Of a stretch of 6,377 bases of DNA, positions 5,701 to 6,377 are shown in pieces; the first letter of the stretch is position 1; every line of letters starts with the position of its first letter. The notes under the pieces were generated by a model. That model saw nothing but the letters and a program-made list of their open reading frames with translations, searched no databases and was not told the origin of the DNA. The position numbers and the translations under genes were made by a program. Source of the DNA: CAZMGD01 sp964565705 (GTDB lineage Bacteria; Actinomycetota; Acidimicrobiia; Acidimicrobiales; Ilumatobacteraceae); contig CAZMGD010000169.1 in NCBI GenBank assembly GCA_964565705.1, forward strand, positions 1-6,377, read 5' to 3'.

Positions 5701-6314
5701 GCGAGCAGACCTGGTGGTACCTCGCCCGTGCCGGAGGCATCGTGGCCGCGCTCCTGCTCGTCGCGACCATGGTGCTCGGCACCCTCCTCGCCACCCGTGC
5801 CATGCGTGCCGTCGATCGGCCGGCGTGGCTCCTCGCGATGCACCGATGGTTCAGCACGCTCACCATCGTGGCCACCGGTCTCCACCTCGTCGGCCTCGTC
5901 GCCGACGACTTCGTCCACTTCGGGTGGAAGGAGATCATGGTTCCCGGGGCCTCGTCGTGGCGGCCGCTCGCCGTCGGCCTCGGCGTGGTCGCGCTGTACC
6001 TGCTCGTCCTCGTCGAGGTGAGCTCGCTGGTGATGAAGCGGATCCCCAAGCGGCTGTGGCGATCGATCCACGCCCTCAGCTACGGCCTCGTGTGGTTGGC
6101 GATCGTGCACGCCGCGCTCGCCGGTACCGACGCCTCCAACCGGGTGTACCGGGTGGTCGCGCTGACGCTCACGATCCTTGCCACCGCCGCGGCGCTCGTG
6201 CGCGTCACGGTCGGGCGCAACGGCGGCCAGCCCGGCCGCGCCGCGCGATCGGGCGCCCGATCCACGGCGAGCGTGCCCGATCCCGCGCCGGCCGAGGTGC
6301 ACACCACGACCTGA
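5697..6314 (+). CDS. Ferric reductase-like heme membrane protein
   Basis: A 205-residue integral membrane protein starting with GTG at 5697, which overlaps the apbE stop by four bases (GTGA) and has GGAAGGAG 8 bases upstream. Five hydrophobic helices are visible at about 10-34, 45-69, 89-112, 122-143 and 149-170. Histidines are paired within helices: H49 and H63 in the second, H125 and H138 in the fourth, the spacing expected for two b-type hemes in ferric-reductase-like (MsrQ/YedZ, NOX-type) proteins. Residues 171-205 are a polar Gly/Arg/Pro-rich tail. There is no FAD or NAD(P)H domain, so electrons must come from or go to a separate partner; the apbE neighbour suggests a flavinylated one. 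It is the last gene of the operon, with only 13 bases to the next, convergent, gene. Family assignment is from helix and histidine layout. Confidence 0.82.
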   Translation: MSEQTWWYLARAGGIVAALLLVATMVLGTLLATRAMRAVDRPAWLLAMHRWFSTLTIVATGLHLVGLVADDFVHFGWKEIMVPGASSWRPLAVGLGVVALYLLVLVEVSSLVMKRIPKRLWRSIHALSYGLVWLAIVHAALAGTDASNRVYRVVALTLTILATAAALVRVTVGRNGGQPGRAARSGARSTASVPDPAPAEVHTTT

Positions 6315-6327
6315 GCTCCGTCGAGCA

Positions 6328-6377
6328 TCACGTGAAGAGGGCGGCGCCGATCGACTCGCCCTCGGCCACTCCGGGAG
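6328..6377 (-). CDS. Partial C-terminal end of an unidentified gene
   Basis: On the minus strand an open frame enters from the right edge and ends at TGA (6328-6330), giving the C-terminus PGVAEGESIGAALFT. Codon third positions are all G or C, as in the real genes here, and the stop falls 13 bases beyond the end of the cytochrome gene, a sensible convergent arrangement. The other minus-strand frames look less protein-like. Fifteen residues are too few to name a product. Confidence 0.45.
   Translation of the reverse strand, partial: PGVAEGESIGAALFT

Overview
The window is very G+C-rich (about 70% by eye). Its gene style is that of a high-GC actinobacterium: GTG starts, 4-base stop/start overlaps, Ala/Thr/Pro-rich exported linkers and a possible leaderless promoter. 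The class Acidimicrobiia (Ilumatobacter-like) is my best guess, but no rRNA or marker gene is present to confirm it. I see no mobile element, CRISPR array, tRNA or rRNA.

Layout. (1) Positions 1-38: the first codons of a small conserved protein on the minus strand, cut by the window edge. (2) Positions 232-1113, plus strand: an SMP-30/gluconolactonase-like beta-propeller enzyme, followed by a small hairpin at its stop and a perfect 20-bp stem-loop (1238-1284) that separates it from the convergent genes. (3) Positions 1303-3816, minus strand: an OmpR-family response regulator and an HAMP-type sensor histidine kinase, translationally coupled by a GTGA overlap, then an unidentified two-helix membrane protein. 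(4) Positions 3932-6314, plus strand: a tightly packed four-gene operon divergent from the two-component system. It encodes a membrane-anchored Ala/Thr-linker protein with a C-terminal beta-rich domain, a membrane-anchored Pro/Ala-rich protein, an ApbE-type FMN transferase and a five-helix cytochrome of the ferric-reductase-like family. (5) Positions 6328-6377, minus strand: the C-terminal end of another gene, convergent with the operon.

How the parts may work together. The 115-base divergent promoter holds a direct repeat of ATCTTGGA with an 11-bp period, the geometry used by OmpR/PhoB-family regulators. It lies just upstream of a -10-like TACGGT placed so that transcription would begin at the ATG of the first operon gene. 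This suggests that the two-component system controls the operon. The operon pairs a flavin-attachment enzyme with a di-heme-type membrane cytochrome, which points to electron transfer across or at the membrane. No FMN-binding acceptor domain is encoded in the window, so the partner is missing, located elsewhere, or is one of the two unrecognised anchored proteins. The regulatory link and the electron-transfer role are inferences; the gene families and the repeat are read from the sequence.
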